From Pseudomonas sp. FP198 (GTDB taxonomy: Bacteria > Pseudomonadota > Gammaproteobacteria > Pseudomonadales > Pseudomonadaceae): 64,000 nucleotides of DNA. This document shows positions 61,101-64,000 of this stretch, piece after piece (position 1 is the first letter of the stretch; every line of letters starts with the position of its first letter). Position numbers and translations under genes: made by a program. The notes beneath the pieces are model-generated. The model was not told where the DNA came from, did not search any database, and was given only the letters and a program-made list of their open reading frames with translations. The stretch covers positions 3,923,501-3,987,500 of the forward strand of contig NZ_CP117452.1 of NCBI RefSeq assembly GCF_030687895.1. Direction: 5' to 3'.

Positions 61101-64000
61101 GGCGTCAGCGGCAGTTGCGCCAGGAACAACAGGTGCGCCGGCACCATGTATTCCGGCAACTGCGCCTTGAGGGCCGCCTTGAGTGCGGTGCGCAACGGCG
61201 CGTCCGGCGCCGGCACTGCGCCGCTGGCGGGCACCACATAAGCCACCAATTGCGCGCCGGTCGGGCCTTCGTGGGCCACCACCACGGTTTCGCGCACGCG
61301 GTCCTGGGCCAGCAGCGCGGCTTCGATTTCCCCCAGCTCGATACGCAGGCCGCGGATCTTCACCTGATGGTCGATCCGGCCGAGGTACTCGACCACGCCT
61401 TCGGCGCGATAACGGCACAGGTCGCCGGTGCGGTACAGGCGCTCGCCCGTGGCGGAAAACGGGTCCGGCACGAAGCGTTCGGCGGTCAGCGCCGGACGCT
61501 GGAAATAACCACGGGCCAGGCCGGCGCCACCGATCAGCAGCTCCCCCGGCGCACCGGGCGGATTGAGGCTCAGGTCGCTGCCGACGATGTACAGCGCGGT
61601 GTTGTCCAGCGGTTTACCGAGGAACGGACGGTCGCGCTCCGGGCTCAGCGGATGCAGCGCCGACCAGATGGTGGTTTCGGTCGGGCCGTAGAGGTTCCAG
61701 ACGTTCGGCGAAAGCGCCAGCAAGCGCTGCGCCAGTTCCAGCGGCAACGCTTCGCCGCCGCAGAGGAAGGTCCGCCCGGCCAGCAGCGAAGCCTGCTCGT
61801 GATCGAGCAACATGCGCCAGCTCGACGGCGTGGCTTGCAGCACGCTGACAGCGTGTCGTTCGATCAGCGCCAGCACCGCTTGCGGGTCCTGGTGCACGTT
61901 CTGGCCGGTCAGCACCACGCTGGCCCCGGCCGACAGAGGTCCGTAGATTTCCAGGCCGAAAATATCGAAAGAGAACGTCGTCAATGACAGCATGCGGTCG
62001 CCGGGCACGAGACCCGGCTCGGCGATCATGCTGTGGATGAAATTGCTCAGGGCGCCATGGCGCACCATCACGCCCTTGGGCTTGCCGGTGGAACCGGAGG
62101 TGTAGATGACGTAGGCCAGGTGTTCGCCAGTCAGCGGCACCACCGGGCAGGTTTGCGGGGCTGCTTGCAGGGCGGCGTCCGGCTGGTCCAGCAACAGCGT
62201 CTGAAGACTTGGCGGGATCGGTAAGCGAGCCTGCAAACGGGCCTGGGTCAGCAGCAGTCCGATGCCGCTGTCCTCGATCATGTAGGCCAGGCGATCCTCG
62301 GGGTACGCCGGATCCAGCGGCACATAGGCGGCGCCGGCCTTGAGGATCGCCAGCAGGCCGACAATCATCTCGACGCTGCGCTCCACCGCGATGCCCACCA
62401 ATTGGCCGGGCATCACGCCCAGGTCGATCAGGCGATGGGCCAGTTGGTTGGCGCGCGCGTCCAGTTGTGCGTAGCTCAGGGCCTGGTCGTCGATGGTCAG
62501 CGCCAGCGCCTCGGGGTTGCGGCGCACCTGTTCGGCAATGTGCTGGTGCACGCAAACGGCTTCGTCAGTGTGGTCGGCCACCCGCAGCCATTGCTGCTGC
62601 GTGAGTTGCTGTTGCGCCGAGTCGAGCAGCGGCAGTTCGCCAATACGCTGGCGTGGCGCATCGACGATGCCGTGCAGCAGGTTCTGCCAGTGCCCGGCCA
62701 GGCGCTCGATGGTCGGCGCGTCGAACAGGTCGGTGGCGTAGGTCAGTTCCGCAGCGATGCCCTGCGCGGTCTCATAGGTGCCCAGGGTCAAGTCGAACTG
62801 GGCGGTACGCCCTTCCCATACCAGGTCCTCGACCTGCAGTTGCGGCAGGTGCATCTGCCGGCTTCGAGTGGCGTCGGCGTTCTGGTGGTTGAACATGACC
62901 TGGAAGATCGGGCTGTGGCTGAGGCTACGCTCAGGTTGCAGGGCCTCGATCAATTGCTCGAATGGCAAGTCCTGATGGGCCTGGGCCGCCATGGCCGACT
63001 GCTTGACCTGGGCGAGCAACTGATCAAACGGCAGTTGCCCCTCAACGTCGGCACTGAGTACCTGGGTGTTGACGAAAAAGCCGATCAGCCCTTCGGTCTC
63101 GACCCGGTTGCGGTTGGCCGTCGGCACGCCCACGCGGATCTGCGGTTGCCCGCTGTAGCGGTGCAGGAGCGCCTGGAACGAGGCCAGTAGGACCATGAAC
63201 AGACTGGCGCCTTCACGCTGGGCCAGTTGCTTGAGCGCGGTGGCCAGTTCCGCGCCCAGGGTCAAATCCAGGCGCGCGCCACGAAAGCTCTGCACCGGCG
63301 GGCGCGGATGATCAAACGGCAGTTCAAGCACCGGTTGTTCGTCACCGAGGGTCTGGACCCAATAGGCCAATTGACGCTCACGCTCGCCGGCCTCCAGCCA
63401 GTGCCGTTGCCAGATCGCATAATCAGCGTATTGCACCGGCAGATCCGGCAAGGCCAGCGGCTGGCCGCCGATGTCGGCGGCGTAGTGCCGGACCAGCTCA
63501 TCCACCAGCACCTGCATCGACCAGCCATCGGCAATGATGTGGTGCTGGATGAGCACCAGCACATGGTCGTCTTCGGCAACTTTCAACAGCGAAACCCGCA
63601 GCAACGGCCCTTGGCGCAGATCGAACGGACGCGCGGTTTCACCTTCGACGCAGGCCTTGATACGTTCGTCCTGGCTGGCCGGCGAACCGGCGGGCAGCGC
63701 CTCGACCGCGATGCTCAAGGGCATATGTTGATGAATGATTTGCTCGGTTTGCTCGCCGTGCTCGGCGAACGTGGTGCGCAAGCTTTCGTGGCGCTCGACC
63801 ACGGCATTGAAGCTGCGCTCCAGCGCCGGCACGTCCAGTTGCCCTTTGAGGCGCAGGGCGCTGGGGATGTGGTAAGCCGAGCTGTGGCGGTCCATCTGCC
63901 AGAGAAACCACTGGCGCTCCTGGGCGTAGGACAGCGGCAGATGTTCAAACCCGGAACGCACCTCGGGGATCGGCAGGTTGGCCGGCGAGACGCCCTCTTC
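55103..64000 (-). CDS. Pyoverdine NRPS, C-A(Gly)-T-C-A(Ser)-T-E-C, open at window edge
   Basis: About 2965 residues visible; the frame is open to 64000, so the 5' end lies outside. Residue numbers count from 63961. C domain HHIIADGWS near 145; A1 (motif near 625) reads DILQLGLIWK, glycine; carrier GGHSLL near 1010; C HHIVSDGWS near 1195; A2 (near 1680) reads DVWHVSLIDK, serine; carrier GGDSII near 2067; epimerisation domain with HHLVVDGVSWR near 2255, EGHGRE near 2390, RSVGWFTSLFPV and FNYLG, so D-Ser; then a D-specific-position C domain with HHILMDGWS near 2725. It stops at 55103 because of an apparent one-base loss inside the C domain. PvdI/PvdJ-type, in the same gene as the two following segments. 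Confidence 0.88.
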   Translation of the reverse strand, partial: EEGVSPANLPIPEVRSGFEHLPLSYAQERQWFLWQMDRHSSAYHIPSALRLKGQLDVPALERSFNAVVERHESLRTTFAEHGEQTEQIIHQHMPLSIAVEALPAGSPASQDERIKACVEGETARPFDLRQGPLLRVSLLKVAEDDHVLVLIQHHIIADGWSMQVLVDELVRHYAADIGGQPLALPDLPVQYADYAIWQRHWLEAGERERQLAYWVQTLGDEQPVLELPFDHPRPPVQSFRGARLDLTLGAELATALKQLAQREGASLFMVLLASFQALLHRYSGQPQIRVGVPTANRNRVETEGLIGFFVNTQVLSADVEGQLPFDQLLAQVKQSAMAAQAHQDLPFEQLIEALQPERSLSHSPIFQVMFNHQNADATRSRQMHLPQLQVEDLVWEGRTAQFDLTLGTYETAQGIAAELTYATDLFDAPTIERLAGHWQNLLHGIVDAPRQRIGELPLLDSAQQQLTQQQWLRVADHTDEAVCVHQHIAEQVRRNPEALALTIDDQALSYAQLDARANQLAHRLIDLGVMPGQLVGIAVERSVEMIVGLLAILKAGAAYVPLDPAYPEDRLAYMIEDSGIGLLLTQARLQARLPIPPSLQTLLLDQPDAALQAAPQTCPVVPLTGEHLAYVIYTSGSTGKPKGVMVRHGALSNFIHSMIAEPGLVPGDRMLSLTTFSFDIFGLEIYGPLSAGASVVLTGQNVHQDPQAVLALIERHAVSVLQATPSSWRMLLDHEQASLLAGRTFLCGGEALPLELAQRLLALSPNVWNLYGPTETTIWSALHPLSPERDRPFLGKPLDNTALYIVGSDLSLNPPGAPGELLIGGAGLARGYFQRPALTAERFVPDPFSATGERLYRTGDLCRYRAEGVVEYLGRIDHQVKIRGLRIELGEIEAALLAQDRVRETVVVAHEGPTGAQLVAYVVPASGAVPAPDAPLRTALKAALKAQLPEYMVPAHLLFLAQLPLTPNGKIDRKALPAPEASDLQQAYVAPRSEVEQQVAAIWQDVLKLERVGLEDNFFELGGHSLLVTQVVSRVRRVLGIEVPLRSLFEHSTLQAFVAAFDTTTGEQAPAMTPAPRDAPLPLSFAQERQWFLWKMDPDGAAYNIPTALRMRGALDKDALRKSFAALVQRHESLRTAFVEEDGRTCQVICEQGEVDYTEQRLEGRDIQAFLGQQTQRPFDLLNDALLRVALLEVAEEDHLLVLTLHHIVSDGWSLQVMVDDLMSLYSAFVQGQPAQLPPLAVQYADYAVWQRQWMAAGERDRQLAYWSTQLGGEQPLLELPTDHPRPAQQSLRGARLPIVLDRALSDDLKALARQENVTLFVLLLGSFQALLHRYSGQADIRVGVPIANRQRLETERLIGFFVNTQVLRSEFPGDLTGAALLQQLKQTAMAAQMHQDLPFEQLVDALQPQRNLSHSPLFQAMFNHRNETASVFAKALPGLDVEPVGWTQRTAQFDLSLDTVESPQGLHAALTYATDLFEPATIERMAGHWLNLLRSLVQDLHRPVAQWSLLDEDERRHMLIDWNATARQYPLERSVQALIEEQIRRTPDAPALVFGEQRLSYRELNARANRLAHRLIDLGVGPDVLVGIAVERSVEMVLGLLAILKAGGAYVPLDPEYPQDRLAYMFEDSGIGLLLTQQHLLDALPIPQGLRSLLLDLPAEESHASREENPDVKVHGENLAYVIYTSGSTGKPKGAGNRHCALVNRLCWMQQAYGLDATDSVLQKTPFSFDVSVWEFFWPLLTGSTLVVAAPGAHRDPAQLIELITAQRITTLHFVPSMLQAFVQDPRVAECTSLKRIVCSGEALPVDAQQQVFAKLPDASLYNLYGPTEAAIDVTHWTCVEEGRDSVPIGQPIANLGTYILDDELSPVPVGVIGELYLAGEGLARGYHRRAALTAERFVTAPFGAGQRLYRTGDLARYRADGVIEYAGRMDHQVKIRGLRIELGEIEARLAEHEAVRETVVLAQDGTLLVAYVVPARAELLAADDAVRQALQVRLREHLSQSLPDYMVPQHWVWLEKMPVSPNGKLERKALPKADPSASPKSYSAPVTVVENTLAAIWQSVLGRERVGRTDNFFELGGDSIISIQVVSRARQAGIHFSPKDLFLHQTIQGLAGVATTGDNGPVIDQGPVVGQTVLLPFQQLFFEQAMAEPHHWNQSVLLKSLRAVDAAHLEQALQALVEHHDALRLAFVCEAGTWTARHNTLAEQRTFWQRSPLLWTAEVADAPALERLAEQAQRSLDLQEGTLLRGVLASLADGSQRLLLVIHHLVVDGVSWRVLLEDLQQAYEQLQAGQTPALPAKTTAAQTWAQRLQAHAGSATLQSQLKYWQEQLQGAGQDLPCDRPEGDVRRCHATQVQTRLDKDQTRRLLQQAPAAYRTQVNDLLLTALARVIGRWTSQASTLIQLEGHGREALFEDVDLSRSVGWFTSLFPVRLTPTATTEGSIKAIKEQLRAIPDKGLGFGVLRYLGDEPTRRTLAALPVPRITFNYLGQFDSGFADDADGLFVPASESAGAAQSPLAPLDNWLTLNGSVYAGELSIDWTFSSQMFDEATIQALAEDYAGELQTLIDHCCEPRHHGFTPSDFALAGLQQQQLDALPLVARDVEDIYPLSPMQQGMLFHTLYEQQAGHYINQMRVDVEGLDVERFRQAWQAATDAHDVLRSGFVWEGDFKRALQVVHKRVEVALQLHDARTQADLPEHLNALATAQREQGFALDAAPLLRLVVVRVADERYHLIYTCHHILMDGWSNSQLLGEVLQRYSGQSVAVSGSRYRDYIAWLQRQDAAASEAFWKPALQQLDAPTRLADAVAKPADTGAGYGDHMQLLNEALTRRLEAFARASKVTVNTLVQAAWLLLLQRYTGRETVAFGATVAGRPADLPGIEQQIGLFINTLPVIASPRAEQSLDSWLQAVQAQNLALREFEHTALLDIQRWAGQGGDALFDSLLVFENYPIAQTLEQGAPDGLRFGSP

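Overview
The window is GC-rich DNA typical of the Pseudomonas fluorescens group. It holds most of a pyoverdine locus (pvdA, fpvI-like sigma, pvdRT-opmQ, pvdP, pvdMNO, pvdE, fpvA and several NRPS genes), and its intergenic spaces are punctuated by two classes of REP palindromes common in this group. My reading of the adenylation codes (Gly, D-Ser, Ala, beta-hydroxy-Asp, Thr) and the absence of pvdF between pvdO and pvdE suggest the P. corrugata/brassicacearum/thivervalensis side of the group. That placement is inference.

Layout: 1-1855 codB (end only) and codA. 2041-5689 a DapF-like protein that lacks both catalytic cysteines, and a Rieske oxygenase divergent from an MFS transporter. 5887-9980 a ferric-citrate-type fecI-fecR-fecA cassette with a Fur-like box. 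10138-11748 a baeRF-type protein plus an HPF-type ribosome factor. 11814-18103 ordinary accessory genes: Bcr/CflA-type MFS, AraC regulator, AhpD-family protein, MscS channel with a cyclic-nucleotide-binding domain, pirin and a LysR regulator. 18134-23104 a BvgAS/EvgAS-like phosphorelay with an extra receiver-like protein that has lost its phospho-Asp. 23369-64000 the pyoverdine region.

Pyoverdine logic: PvdA makes N5-hydroxyornithine. The FpvI-like sigma should drive receptor expression. PvdE exports the acylated precursor to the periplasm, where PvdN, PvdO, PvdP and PvdM mature the chromophore. PvdRT-OpmQ moves pyoverdine out and FpvA imports ferripyoverdine. Five exact PvdS-type boxes (TAAAT-N16-CGT) lie upstream of pvdA, pvdR, pvdP, pvdM and pvdE. 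The NRPS line enters from beyond position 64000 on the minus strand: C-A(Gly)-T-C-A(Ser)-T-E-C-A(Ala)-T-C-TauD hydroxylase, then interface-like domain-A(Asp)-T. The terminal C-A(Thr)-T-TE module sits on the plus strand downstream of pvdE, separated from the others by fpvA.

Oddities: a complete REP pair lies in frame inside an adenylation domain. Two apparent single-base losses break the same NRPS gene. A small island between opmQ and pvdP carries an AbiE-type toxin-antitoxin pair (toxin frameshifted) and a short DUF6124-type gene with a strikingly structured leader. No tRNA, rRNA, CRISPR array or insertion sequence was recognised.
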